NCBI GenBank assembly: GCA_036939755.1
Contig: JALLAZ010000060.1
Span: forward strand, 1-64,000
Source: Stephanodiscus triporus
Taxonomy: Eukaryota; Bacillariophyta; Thalassiosirophyceae; Thalassiosirales; Thalassiosiraceae
Length of the DNA: 64,000 nucleotides
Direction of reading: 5' to 3'
Shown: in pieces, positions 8,303-19,341 of the stretch
How the letters are laid out: every line of letters starts with the position of its first letter
Position numbering within the stretch: the first letter of the stretch is position 1
Position numbers and translations under genes: made by a program
The notes under the pieces: model-generated
The model's input: only the letters and a program-made list of their open reading frames with translations
What the model was told of the DNA's origin: nothing
Databases searched by the model: none

Positions 8303-10858
8303 ATGATGGAATCCACCCTCAACAACGACAACCCCCTCTTCGGCGACGATAACGACAATGACGACGACGACGGCGGCGGCGGCGGCCTCTTCGGATCCTC
8401 CTCCCCCGACGTCGTCGTCGATGATCGTCGCGACGACGCCCCCCCCCCCCATCTCGTCGTCCCCCCCCCGGTCGTGTCGAACAGCGATGACGATGGCGGT
8501 GGCGGCGGCGGCGGCGGCGCGGGAGGGGGGCCGTCGTCGTCGTCGTCGTCGTCGTCCCCTCCCCCCCCTTTCGTCGGTCGACGTCCTCCCCCCCCCAACT
8601 CGACGTCGAGGCTTTCCGCGAGCGGCCTCCTGGACGGCAGCGCGGGAGGGGGGGGAGGGACTGAGGAGGGGCCGGCGGTAGGAGGGGGACTCTTCGACGA
8701 CGTTGACGACGACGACGGCGGCGGCGGCGGCGGCCTGTTCGACGAGCTCGTCGACGACGGCGTGACCGGCGACGGCGGCGGCGGGCCGCCGTTGTTCGTC
8801 GACGACGTCCATCGGGACATGATGCAGGACCTGAACCTGAACGACATCGGCGGCGACGACGACGACGACTTCGGCGGCGTGGGGGGGGGGATGATGGGAA
8901 TGGGAATGGGAATGGGAATGGGGGAGATACCCCTGTCGGCGCACGCCGCCCCTCCTCCTCCTCCCGCCGCCGCCGGGGGCGATTGGCAGAGACAGCACAT
9001 GGAGTATCCCTATCGCCCGCCCCCTCCCCAGCAGCAGCAGCAGCAGCAATACCACCAACAATACCAGCATCAGCTCAATTATCCTCCTCCTCCTCAGCAT
9101 CAGCAGCATCAGCATCAGCAGCAGCGACAGGGGGTGATGAACGCGATGGCGGGCAGCTACTGCTACAGCACCACGGGGGCGGGACAGATGACCCAGCAGG
9201 GCGGAGGCGCGGGGGCGGGGGGGGGAGGTCGTCCCGCCGCGCCCCCGTTCCCCCCCCCCCCCCCCTCCTCCTCCTCCTACCGGCCCCATCGTCCGTCGCC
9301 TCAGCCGAGCGTCCTCGCAGGCATGCACGTGGGTCACGACGTCGACGTCGGCGGCGTCGCCGCGCCTACGTCGACGTCCCACCCCCCGCCGCCGCAAGGG
9401 GTAGGAGGAGGAGGAGGAGGAGGAATCGGTTCGAGGTACCACCGCGCCGGGTCGTCGATCACGAACGATTACTACCACCACCACGGGAACAACAACGGCA
9501 ACAATAATCCCTTCCCCCCTCGCCCGCCCGGGGCGATCGCCGACTACGTCCCCCCCGCGCCGTTCGATCCGCTCTACGGCAGGGTGACGGTTAGCGATCC
9601 GATGCTCATACAGGGCACGGGCCTATTCGCGGGGCCGCCTCACTGGACGTACCTCGTCACCGTCTACTCGAAGAGTAACAACGCACGACCGGACGACGAT
9701 CCACGTCGGCGGCGGCGGGAGGAGCAGAGTCCGCAGGAGCAGCCCGTCTCGGCCGTGCGACGGCGATTCCGGCACTTCGTCGCCCTCGAGGATCGCCTGC
9801 GACAGTCGGTGCCGGGCGCCATCCTCCCCCCCCGTCCGGAGAAGCATCCGGGACGCGCCATCGAGGAGGCCGCGGCGCGGCAGTCGTCCGACTTCGCCCA
9901 GCAGAGGGCGACGGAGCTCGGGTCGTACATGAACTCCCTCGTCGAGCATCCGCACGCCGGACCGTCGCCGGAGCTGAAGCTCTTCCTATTGCTGCAGGAC
10001 CACATCGGCACGGCGTGGCCGGAGGTCAGCTCGTCGGCCCTGACGCGCATGACCGCCGTCGGCACGGCGACGGTCGAGAGGCTCGCGGAGACGGTCGACG
10101 GCGTGCTTAGCGAGCTCGGCACGGCGCAGCAGGTCGCGGCGGGGGAGGACTCGGCGGACATACTCGCGCTTGCCGCGTACGAGGGACGTCGTATCGGCGC
10201 CGTGTCGAGCAGCGTGCCGAAGGTGGAGGGTGCCGTGTCGCTGACGCGCGAGCGCGGCGACCGTCTCGGCGCGGCGGGACTCGAATTGTCGAAGCTCGCG
10301 AAGGACGTCGGATGGTGCGATCGGGACCTCGCGGCGCCCGTGGAGGTCTTGTCCGGCGCCCTCCTTCGCTCCGGCCGTCGCACGAAGCGACTGGGCCTCG
10401 AGCTTGGCGCGGCGATCGCGCCGTTCGCGGTGCAGTACCGCACGTGCAAGTACGAGCAGATGGCGTTCGCGGACCGGAGGGCGGCGTTGAAGAGGAGGAC
10501 CGAGGCGCGCGCGAGGGCGGACGGCCGAGCGGCGAGGTTGATGATGAACCACACGTCGATGCAATCCCTAGGACGTCTCAATTCCCTCGAGCGCATGGAG
10601 ACGGAGGCCGCGATGTACGACGAGATGGCGACGGAGGCGTCGAGGGAGGCGGACGAGGTCGCGAGTAGGATACAGAGCGAGGTGGGACGGATCGCGTCTA
10701 TACGAGTTAGGGAGTGGGACGCGAGCATGAAGGTCATCGCGAGCGGGATGAAGGAATCGTGCGCCGAGAACGCTTGCATCTGGGAGAGCGCGCTCGAGGC
10801 ATTCAGGAGGGAATTCCCGGACTGTCCCGAGATAACGTCGCTTAGAGGTGATGTGTAG
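8303..10858 (+). CDS. Sorting nexin with PX and BAR domains
   Basis: Single-exon frame of 851 residues. Residues 1-415 are low complexity (runs of Asp, Gly, Pro, Gln and His) and probably disordered. A PX domain starts near residue 420 (DPLYGRVTVSDPMLI...WTYLVTVYSKS) and contains RRRFRHFVALEDRLRQSVPGAILPPRPEK, where the basic/PPRPEK part is the typical phosphoinositide-binding loop. From about residue 575 to 840 there is a long helical region with the spacing of a BAR domain, as in the SNX1/SNX2/Vps5 retromer nexins, ending in ALEAFRREFPD. It would bind PI3P-rich endosomal membranes and shape tubules. Assignment to the retromer class is inference from domain order. The internal PX segment PDDDPRRRRREEQSPQEQP is a species-type insert. 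Confidence 0.85.
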   Translation: MMESTLNNDNPLFGDDNDNDDDDGGGGGLFGSSSPDVVVDDRRDDAPPPHLVVPPPVVSNSDDDGGGGGGGGAGGGPSSSSSSSSPPPPFVGRRPPPPNSTSRLSASGLLDGSAGGGGGTEEGPAVGGGLFDDVDDDDGGGGGGLFDELVDDGVTGDGGGGPPLFVDDVHRDMMQDLNLNDIGGDDDDDFGGVGGGMMGMGMGMGMGEIPLSAHAAPPPPPAAAGGDWQRQHMEYPYRPPPPQQQQQQQYHQQYQHQLNYPPPPQHQQHQHQQQRQGVMNAMAGSYCYSTTGAGQMTQQGGGAGAGGGGRPAAPPFPPPPPSSSSYRPHRPSPQPSVLAGMHVGHDVDVGGVAAPTSTSHPPPPQGVGGGGGGGIGSRYHRAGSSITNDYYHHHGNNNGNNNPFPPRPPGAIADYVPPAPFDPLYGRVTVSDPMLIQGTGLFAGPPHWTYLVTVYSKSNNARPDDDPRRRRREEQSPQEQPVSAVRRRFRHFVALEDRLRQSVPGAILPPRPEKHPGRAIEEAAARQSSDFAQQRATELGSYMNSLVEHPHAGPSPELKLFLLLQDHIGTAWPEVSSSALTRMTAVGTATVERLAETVDGVLSELGTAQQVAAGEDSADILALAAYEGRRIGAVSSSVPKVEGAVSLTRERGDRLGAAGLELSKLAKDVGWCDRDLAAPVEVLSGALLRSGRRTKRLGLELGAAIAPFAVQYRTCKYEQMAFADRRAALKRRTEARARADGRAARLMMNHTSMQSLGRLNSLERMETEAAMYDEMATEASREADEVASRIQSEVGRIASIRVREWDASMKVIASGMKESCAENACIWESALEAFRREFPDCPEITSLRGDV

Positions 10859-11355
10859 GGAACATAATATTTTGAGAGACAATATATATTATTTGAATGT
10901 ACATTTTGGGGTGTATGTCCGTCGTCTTATGATGAGATCATTCTCTCTTTTTATAACCACGTTTCAGCGAAGCAATTGCTATGTTATGTCCCAGTAAGTA
11001 TGGCTGCATCATTCTGTAAGGGGTCCAGCGCAACTTAGGACCGGGTCTCTCTTTTGGATCCTCGCCGGTAGAGATTATGGCAATGTTGGTGAGTATCAAT
11101 CTCCATACACTGAATATCTACGAAGGAACCTTCCATCATCGTCACATTATAATATATTATGTACAACATCCTTCTCTCAACCCTCGCATCGTTATTAATA
11201 ATTTCTCCCCCCATAAAAAGTCGCGGCGCGTCCTGACGACGCAAGTACACCATCCGTCCGCGCGATCAGGGAAACATTCCGAGGGCGTTGTGTATGAAAA
11301 AAAAGGCCCCGGTCCGTCCAAATAATAATAGGTACATAGCGTATCATCGTCATCC
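10859..11355. other. Tandem intergenic region
   Basis: 497 AT-rich bp between the sorting nexin and the isomerase-like gene, both on the plus strand. Several short frames occur on both strands but none shows protein-like composition. Presumed 3' UTR plus promoter. Confidence 0.45.
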
Positions 11356-12732
11356 ATGTCCGATCCCCACTCCGGCACCTCCTACCGGGGAGGATTCGGG
11401 GGGGGAGCGACGGGCGGAGGCGGCGGATCCGCGTCCGCCCTCCCCTCGCCGCGTCCCCCCCCCGCCGCCGCGTCGTCGTCGTCGTCGTCGACCGCGTCGC
11501 GCGCCGCGGCGGTGCTGCCGCCGCCGTCCTCGTCTTCCACGTCCAGGACGGCGTCGTCGAGGTTGTCGTCGTCGTCGTCGCGCGCCGCCGCCGCGAGATT
11601 CGCGGAGCTGCCGCAGTCCGCCGCGCTCCAGATGATCGCGCGACGCTTCCGATCCGACCCGAAGCTGCACCTGCGCAACCTCCTCGCGGACGCGTCGAGG
11701 TGTCAGGGATTGACGGCCGTGCACAGGACGAAGTCGGGCGGCGGCCCGAGCGAGTCGTCGTCGTCGTCGTCGGGGAGGGGGGGGGGGAATAAGACGACGA
11801 GGGAGTCGGGCGGAACGTCGATCGACGACAAAAGCAGCAGCAACAACAACGGCACCGACCGCGGCGGCGGCGGCGGCGGTAGTAGGACGACGAACAACAA
11901 CAACGGCGGCGGACGTAGTATAATATTCGACTACAGCCGACAGCACGTCACGGGCGAGACGATGGAGGCGCTGTTCGACCTGGCCGATCGGATGGGATTG
12001 ACGGAGGCCATGCACGACATGAGGAACGGCACGACGACGACGACGTCGTCGTTGCCGCGGGGGGGGGGCGGGGGAGGTAGCGCGACCGCGACCGCGACCG
12101 CGCCGACGCCGACGCATCACGTCCTGAGGATGCCTCGCGATTATTACGACGCGTCGTCGTCGTCGTCGTCGTCGAGGGGGTGGGGCGCGGCACGGGGGGG
12201 GGGGGGGGGGGGGGGGGGCAGGGACGCGATGATTTCGGTCGTGCACGACGCGCTCGATCGCGTCGAGCGCTTGTCCGACGGCGTGCGCGACGGGTCGATA
12301 CTCGGATGCACCGGATCGAGGCTGCGTAACGTCGTTTGCGTCGGGGTTGGGGCGGGACACGCGTGCGCCGAGTTCGTACACGATGCGCTGCGGGACGACG
12401 CGGACGCGCGGCGCGCTGCGTCGTCGTCAGGGACGACGACGTCGCTGCGCTTCGTGGGGGACGTCGATCCGGTGGATTTCGACTTGGAGGTCAGGGACCT
12501 CGATCCGAGGGAGACGATGTTCGTGATAACGAGCGTCAAGTTCGACGCAGGGTCAGACGAGATCAGGATCGCGAGGGCGGCGAGGAGGTGGCTCGTCGGC
12601 GCGCTCTGCGCGGACGAGTCGACGACGTCGGACGCAGACGACGACGACGGCGACGAGGATGACGAGGATGACGAGGATGACGAGGATGACGGCGTTCCGT
12701 CGCGCGAGGACGAAGAGGAAGACGAAGAAGAT

Positions 12733-12769
<37 letters not shown>

Positions 12770-13920
12770 TCGGCGGCCGTATCTCCGAGGAGGAAGCCCT
12801 CTCCTATCACTTTTGCGCCGTGACGTCGTCCCCCGACGAGGCCAGGAGGTTCGGCATCGCCCACGACAGGATCTTCCCGCTTTGGGACTGGGCCGGCGGC
12901 CGATTTTCCGTCTGGTCCGCGTCGGGCGTGCTGCCGCTTTCCGTGCACTACTCGTACGGCGTCGTTCGACGGATGCTCGACGGCGCGCACGACATCGACG
13001 AGCACTTCTTCGACGCGCCGCTGGGGGGGAATATCCCAGTCCTCCTCGGCCTTATCGGGATATGGAACTCGACGTTCATGGGGTATCACGCCCGATGCAT
13101 ATTGCCCTACTCCCGCGCCCTTCGTGCGTTCCCGAGCGTCGTACAGAAGTTCGACATGGAGAGCAACGGCAAGGGGGTGACGGCGTCGGGCGTGAATCTG
13201 AATTTCCACGCGGGGGAGGTCGACTTCGGCGACTCCGGTAGCGTTGGGATGCACAGCTTCTGCCAGCTGTTGCACCAGGGACGACCGGTCCCGGCGGATT
13301 TCATCGGGTTCATGGAGAGCCAGAGCCCGCACGACGAGGTCGATTGCGATTCGCAGGCGGGGACGGGAACGGACAACACCGACGGGTGGGACGCCGAGTC
13401 GGGCGTGAGCGGACACGACGAGCTCATGTCGAACTTCTTCGCGCAGCCGGACGCGTTGGCGATCGGCAAGACCTTGAACGACCTGATACAGGAGGGGGTC
13501 GAGGGTGAGTTTTCGGCGCGATACTTACATGGATGTTCCTTGCCCCGATTTGTGCTTTTTTAATGCGACGATTTTGCCGATCCCGACCTTTTGCCGTCCC
13601 GTGCCCCGGTAGACTACCTCAGGCCTCACAAGGTGTTCCCGGGGAATCGGCCATCGTCGTCCATCCTGATGACGAGGCTTGACGCGTTCGCCCTGGGACA
13701 GCTCCTCGCTATATACGAGCACCGGACGGCCGTGCAGGGGTTCGTGTGGGGGATCAACCCTTTCGACTCGTTCGGGGCCGAGCTCAGCATGGCCAACGCC
13801 GCGCGGGTGAGGGCGCAGCTTAGCGCGAGTCGACGGAGGGGGGCGAGTGTCCAGGGGTTTAACAGCTCAACGGGCTTCCTGCTGGAGGCATACCTTTCAC
13901 ACGGGAGAGCCTCTCGATGA
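11356..13920 (+). CDS. Glucose-6-phosphate isomerase-like protein with eroded active site
   Basis: Joined as 11356..13504 and 13613..13920 (phase-1 intron of 108 bp), giving 818 residues against ~550 for normal GPI. Family landmarks are clear: IFDYSRQHVTGE, FPLWDWAGGRFSVWSASG, NIPVLLGLIGIWN, MESNGKG with the catalytic Glu, HSFCQLLHQGRP with the conserved His, HDELMSNFFAQPDALAIGK, HKVFPGNRPSS and YEHRTAVQGFVWGINPFD. Other key sites are changed. The sugar-phosphate loop GIGGS is VGVGAGH (near residue 328), the SKTFTTxET loop is SVKFDAGSDE (near 393), and the catalytic Lys in WGVELGK is Met (GAELSM, residue 776). Long Ser, Gly and Asp/Glu runs are inserted at residues 1-75, 130-195 and 425-475. 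Canonical GPI interconverts glucose-6-P and fructose-6-P. Whether this copy is active is doubtful. Confidence 0.85.
12194..12218. repeat. Homopolymer of 25 G inside the isomerase-like gene
   Basis: An uninterrupted run of 25 G encodes a glycine tract. Such a run is a likely site of length error in the assembly or of real slippage. The downstream frame is nevertheless intact and clearly GPI-like. Confidence 0.8.
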
Positions 13921-14493
13921 TGCGAGATGTCCAGCTCGATGGAGAAAAGTCGCTCGGATCATAATGCCACGGCGACTTGTGTCGTTGACGGAACCGCTCT
14001 CGTTCAGTGTCCCGTGTGGGGAGGTGACCGCATGTCGTGGTCGTCAACGAAATTCAGATACAACTCTGCCCCAGGTAGACTGCAGGGAAAAGCTTGTGTA
14101 TCTTTGCCAAAGGTAGGCAACAGTGAAACAAAGTAGCTCAGAATAACTCGAGATATGATGGCAGAGATAGGAACAACTATTTGTGGCGCCAATAACGAAT
14201 ACATGAATCGATGCCACATGCGCTGGCGCGACATTAATTAAGTCAGCATAGATTTTCTTTTGTTGAATGAAACATAATTTGATGAAGACGCTTAACTAGA
14301 CAGAAACGAAAGACGAGATATTGCTCGCATACTGGACTTGTTTGCGACGTACAGTGTCTTTCTCGATCTCACATGATGAACCAGAACCGACCAGTAACAC
14401 ATAACAGTAAAATTGATTTTCGCACAACGAACTAGTCAAAAACCCACCACGGAACAAACTTAGAACGAAAATGAGTGGAACAGAAGGATCCGA
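13921..14493. other. Convergent intergenic region
   Basis: 573 bp between the stops of the isomerase-like gene (plus) and the chitin-binding gene (minus). AT-rich towards the right. Only short frames occur; no repeat or RNA gene was recognised. Confidence 0.5.
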
Positions 14494-15165
14494 TCAGATG
14501 GGTCCATTGCCGCATCCATGTTGACAGCAGCTGTCGCAATGCTCTGCAGTTCTTCCACAGTACTAGGATGAAAGAAATGCAGAACACAACGAATGAGAAT
14601 TCCACGACAAAGGTAAAAGGTAAAATGATACATCAATTAAAGTACTCACTCCGTATTGAGAGCAGCACATGGGCTGTAAATTCGGGAACGCAGCAGCGCA
14701 TGTCTTCTGAGGACCACACTGAACAGTATCTTGCTGGCACTGACCGTAAGAAGTAGGCTTTCGAGTAGGCTTTCGAGTAGGCTTTCGAGTTGGCCTCCTC
14801 CTCTTTCGCGTGGGTCTGAAGGAAGGGCTGAGAGTGGGGCTGTAGGTGGGAATCTCGGTCGGGCGACGACGACGGCGAGTGGGACGGCGGGTGGTGGGGC
14901 GTGGAGTTGGGCGCCGTGCGTTCCATCCGTACAAGCGTCTCTCATCTCTCCCTATCTCCTTTTCTTGGCTCGCTTGCGCCGTAGGCTCCATCGCCACAGG
15001 TGGATCGATGGTTGGTTGCATATCGCGCCTCTGGTCATTGCTCAGAGGCTCTGCGGGGAGCGAAGTACTTCCATTGGAGTTTTCGATCTCATCGGCCAAA
15101 GTGAGCGTAGACGCTGTTACCGAGAGGATGAAGCAGCACATGCGGGCAATGAGTTGCAACCTCAT
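14494..15165 (-). CDS. Secreted hevein-type chitin-binding protein
   Basis: Spliced as complement(14494..14562, 14650..15165), a phase-0 intron of 87 bp (donor GTGAGT, acceptor CATCCTAG), giving 194 residues. MRLQLIARMCCFILSVTASTLTLA is a signal peptide. Residues about 80-145 are a Thr/Pro/Arg/Lys linker (PTPRPTTRRPT..., then (R/K)KPT repeats), a composition common in diatom cell-wall proteins. The C-terminus is a cysteine-rich domain: QCGPQKTCAAAFPNLQPMCC, then SQYG|YCGRTAEHC followed by CC and C residues. The CCSQYGYCG core is the signature of type-1 (hevein, CBM18) chitin-binding domains. The intron falls inside this core, between SQYG and YCG, so the domain is invisible unless spliced. 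A role on chitin-containing wall or fibre is inference. Confidence 0.85.
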
Positions 15166-16762
15166 CGTTGTTGACAGGATGGAATAACCTAGTGAGCGTG
15201 AAAAATAGGGTTGACGATAGGGAGGGCGTCAAAATTATGATACAATCAACCATCATCGAATGATCTTTTGAGCGAATTTGACAAGGGGTTCTCATAGTTG
15301 TTGTGTCAACTACTGCCCGAGGGTTTTGCGGTATGGTATCGTATCGTACTCTCTATGGTACTTTCCGAGATTTTGTTGTGCCCCTTCTGATTCCTCCCCA
15401 CAGGGAACACTACGGGGATACATACTAAAAAGTGATTCTGTGAAGCACAAAGCGGTGAAACACTGAATAGAATAATTTACTTAATGAAAAATAATGGACA
15501 CTGAAAATCTGTCAAAGAACCCCGCGTTGTGTTCCTTTCTCTGAAAAAATCGACAGGGGGACTCACACCAATCGGGGGGCTCAAGAATCTCAAGGTTCAC
15601 TCAAGTCCCACGTCCTCACACATAACAAATTTATGTGGTGAAGACTGTTGAGGGTAATCCGAAAAAGTGAGACAAGAAGAGAAAGAGGAAACCCTACCTA
15701 GAGTATTGTATGGTAAAAGGTGTCAACTGACCACTGCTGAGGGACCTGGTCCTGATGATTTGGGGTTGAATTGTATGAGAATCAAATTTGATTCATGACT
15801 ACTTTCTCCAAGAACTCCAAGTACAATCATGTGGACTGTGGAGTCACTGCCTGACACCAGCCTACCTCTAATGAAGCAAGATGCCATTCCATCCTACTTA
15901 TACCCAACCGCAGAGCGCAGACAATTTCAGGAAAATTGCTCTGTCCTAGCCTGCCTACCTCTGGTTTCTCCCACTAACGGATCTATCTTTTGCTTTCGTT
16001 CATTATGAAAGCTAAGAATATTGCTACTTACTTATTGGTGCCAATCAAACATCATGGCGGTCAACTATTTGCTTTGGTGAAAACTAGCAGGGAAAAATTG
16101 TTTGGCTTTGTGATGTGAAATGAATGGCATACTATCAAAACTTTGGTAACTGCAGATGCAGAGACATACTAATCAATTCAAGAGGGGTGAATTTCGGTTC
16201 ATGATAAGATTCAACTACAGTTTGCTGTGTGCTATATGGTAGAATGGTATCATATTGGTTGTATATATATATATCTAGTTTAGGAACCAATATCGTACTT
16301 ATTTTCCTAGTGCCAAAAGGACTGTGTGAGCAGTCATGTGTGTTCATTTCAGCATCACATCCAGTAACAGAGTACTAGAGCAAAGAAAAGTGGTTGGACA
16401 ACCTTCCCCACCCAATGCCCCAAAACCCAACACCATGGAGAGATAAGTTCCGCCAACCAAATACGAGCTGGACTCCTACCTCATATGTAGGCTCCGCCTG
16501 AATTAACATCCAACTTCTTGATTGCAACGGTGGCCAAGAAGGTGGTTGGGGACGAAGAAACCAAATGTTTTACTACTGGATTGATGTGATAAAAATAATA
16601 CAAATATCATACAGCTGAAAAAATGACAGGTAAAGGTAGACATTCGTTTTCAACCCCGTCCCATCTAAAGGGAGCGTAACACATGAGAAACAACATAATA
16701 TGTATCAATGCATGCCAGGTCGTTGAGAATATATGGGAGCCGAATAATGCATATAAAACCAT
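15166..16762. other. Long non-coding AT-rich stretch, content unexplained
   Basis: About 1.6 kb between the starts of the chitin-binding gene (15165, minus) and the stop of the helicase-derived gene (16763, minus). Frames are all below about 70 codons and none looks like protein. A short (TA)n tract lies near 16261-16274. It may include a decayed element (fragments of open frame around 15850-16120), but I could not identify one. Confidence 0.4.
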
Positions 16763-17317
16763 TCAAAGATGCACGTCGCTGTGCTTCCACGTTTTCTCCT
16801 TCGTCATCCACGATTTCGTCTTTTGCCCCGTGCGCCACGTCTTCTCCGTACCGAAGTGCGCCCTCCATTGATCGGCCTTCTGCGTCGCCTGCCCCCGACA
16901 GTCCTCGCGCTGCCCCTCCGCCTCGTCCTTCGTCGTCGTCCAGGACTTCCCCCGACCGCCGTTGCGCTCGCGCCAGGATTTCTCCGTCTTCATCCAGTGC
17001 GCCTTCCGACCGTTCCCGCTCCCGCTCCCGCTCCCGCCGCTCTCCGACTTGTCCGCGCTGTTGTTTGTCCTGCCGTCCGCCCTAGTCGTCGTCGTCGTCG
17101 CCTCCGCCGCCGCCGCCGCCGCCGCCGCTGCCGCACTCGCCTCGTCGTCGTCGTCGGAGTCGTGCCGGTCTTCCTTCGCGACGACGATCGATCTCGTCCC
17201 CGCCGCCGCCGCCGCGTTCGAGGAACTATCGCGACGACGAAGACGACGACTACTACTACGACAATCGTCGCCCCGCGGCGGGAGCAGCCCGAACGATCGC
17301 GCGACGTCGCCGTCGTC

Positions 17318-17349
<32 letters not shown>

Positions 17350-18670
17350 ACCCGCGCGCCGTGTGGCGACGGCGGCGGCTCTTCTTCGCGGCGATCACGA
17401 AGGACCGATACGCGTCCCACGCGCGGTCGTGGAGCTCGTCGTGCCTCGACACGAGGCGCTCGACGACGCGGTGGAACTTCGTGACCCTACGCGCCTCGAG
17501 TTCCTCCGCCGCGTCGTCGTCGCTGTCGACGTTCCCGTCGGGGCGGTAATGTTCGACGAATTCGATCTTCTCGTCCGGGGTTAGGAAGAGCAACGCCCGA
17601 CGACGATCGCGACGTAGACTACTACGGCGTGAGGACACCGACGGCGCGACGACGTTCGCGCCGCTGCTGTTGTTCTTCATGCGACGCACGTACTCGGCGG
17701 GATCCGCCGGGGGCTCGTACTGGACGACGTGATCCACGTCGTGGGGGACGTCGTATCCCGCCATCATCGACGCGTCGGTCGCGAAGAGCATCCCCGGGTA
17801 CATATTCGCGAATTCGTCGCACGAGCCGCCGATGCCGCCGTCGTCGTCGTCGACGTCCATCATCCCCTCGCGCAGTTCGCATATGCGGGCCATCTCGAGC
17901 TGCCGGAAGAGCAGGGAGTGATATTTGCAGGATTCCGGCGTGGAGAACACGACCACGACCTTGAGGTCGACGTACCGTCGCAGGGTCGCGAATAGGACCG
18001 ACAGGCGATCCCTGCGCGGCACGATCACGTAGCAGTGATCGAAGCCGCCGCACGACGACGACGACGACGACGACGACGCCCGGGGTGGACGATGCCCGCC
18101 CCCCCCCCCCCCCTCCTCCTCCCTCGAGATCAGCTCTCGTCCTCCGCCCGATGATGATGCAGGGACGACGACGATGTTGTGTTTTTTATTGATCCGTTCG
18201 TATTCCGCCACGTACCTCTCGAGGGCCGCGGCGGACGATGACGGGGACGTCGTCGACGTGGCCGGTGGCTTGGCGTACGCCACGAGGGAGCACTCGGGCG
18301 GATCCACGCCCCTCCGTCGTCCCCCTCCCCCCTCCTCCGCGACGAGGGCGCCGGCGTCGAGGCGGGCGACGACGACGCCCTCCGTCGTCCCGCCGCATTC
18401 CGCGGCAGCGGGGGGGGGGAGAAGCGCGAGCGTCCCACCCGACCGCCGATCCGTCGCCCCCTCCCCCCCTCCCCGTCGTCGTCGTCGTCTTCCCGTCGAA
18501 TCGTCCGTATCGTCGTCGTCGTCGTCCCCCGCGAGATTCGCGAGGCACGCGATGACCCCGCCGACTTCTTCTCCTTCGTCGTCGGCTGCGTCGTTGGTGC
18601 TGTTGTATACATCGTCTTCGACCTCCGACGATGATGACTCCGGCTCGCTAATGCGACGAGCTGCCATCAT
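16763..18670 (-). CDS. RecA2-only, DDX18/Has1-derived helicase-like protein (copy A)
   Basis: Single-exon frame of 635 residues. The N-terminal ~205 residues are low complexity. A helicase C-terminal (RecA2) domain follows: CYVIVPRRDRLSVLFATLRR, VVVVFSTPESCKYHSLLF (motif IV), then a highly altered motif V (FATDASMMAGYDVP, normally CTDVAARGLDIP), HVVQYEPPADPAEYVRRM, with motif VI (HRVGRTAR) absent, and RALLFLTPDE. A DUF4217-like tail region follows (AWDAYRSFVIAAKK...VARSFGL). These features match DDX18/Has1 rather than other DEAD-box families. There is no RecA1 domain, so no Walker A or DEAD motif, and it cannot be an ATP-driven helicase. The C-terminus ends in Trp-rich repeats (KSWMTKEKTWKHSDVHL) shared with the divergent neighbour at 19342. 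Function unknown; an rRNA- or pre-ribosome-binding role is a guess. Confidence 0.75.
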
Positions 18671-19341
18671 GTATCTTCCTTCCTTCCCTCCTTCCTTCGC
18701 TGCTCTATAATATATTGAGGACGGTGAACCTTCGTCGGCGTGTTGGAGCTCGCTTTGGAGTTATTATTAGGAGTGTATAATAATATTGGTGGCAAGGTTC
18801 GATCAACTGATGAGAACGTATCGTACGTTGGTGTACAATTCCGGGGCTGGTTTAAGGGAAGTGTCGTAGGGTCAGTTCAGGAATACTTCTTTTACTCCTA
18901 CTTTCGTGTCAACGGAAGATTCGCAACTTTTCTCTCTCTCTCTCACTAGGGACTGGTACATATCTAGTTCCTACCCAAACCCGTTTTGTGACGTGGAGGG
19001 ACATACTTACGTTTGACCTCAATAATCGGCAACTCGGTTTCAAAATATCGAGAATCTCTCTCTCTCCACGCTGGAGGCAAGAATGAAATGACCTCGTCCG
19101 TGAGCAACTTCAAGACAACATACTAAGTCCCCAGGCCGGCGTGATTCACGAACACACACATAATAATATCTCACAGGCTTCTTTGTCAAATCACAATCAC
19201 ACAATCGAGACCCCGAAGAAATAGTAATATTTTTTTGATTTTCGGTGTTTGTTGAAAAACGATGCCTTTATGATTCATATCATAAAAATAACACTAAATA
19301 CACGAAAACAACAAATAATACAACATAAATATAAAAATAAA
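18671..19341. promoter_or_regulatory. Shared divergent promoter of the helicase-derived pair
   Basis: 671 bp between two divergent starts. A TATAATATAT-like stretch lies at 18706-18715, close to the copy A start, and A/T-rich sequence precedes copy B. CT/GA dinucleotide tracts occur near 18932-18947 and 19056-19067. No specific motif is assigned. Confidence 0.4.

Noticed and set aside
8255..9484. 409-codon minus-strand frame opposite the sorting nexin
   Set aside because: Val/Arg/His low complexity with no domain; it mirrors the Asp/Gly/Pro runs of the plus-strand gene.
11350..12381. 343-codon minus-strand frame opposite the isomerase-like gene
   Set aside because: Almost pure Arg/Val/Pro; antisense of Ser/Gly runs.
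12641..12770. Regular GAC/GAG repeats as a CRISPR-like or satellite array
   Set aside because: They are in-frame Asp/Glu codon runs without distinct spacers.
13591..13920. A separate small gene after the isomerase-like gene
   Set aside because: It is exon 2 of that gene: phase and GPI C-terminal motifs (YEHRTAVQGFVWG) join exactly at 13504/13613.
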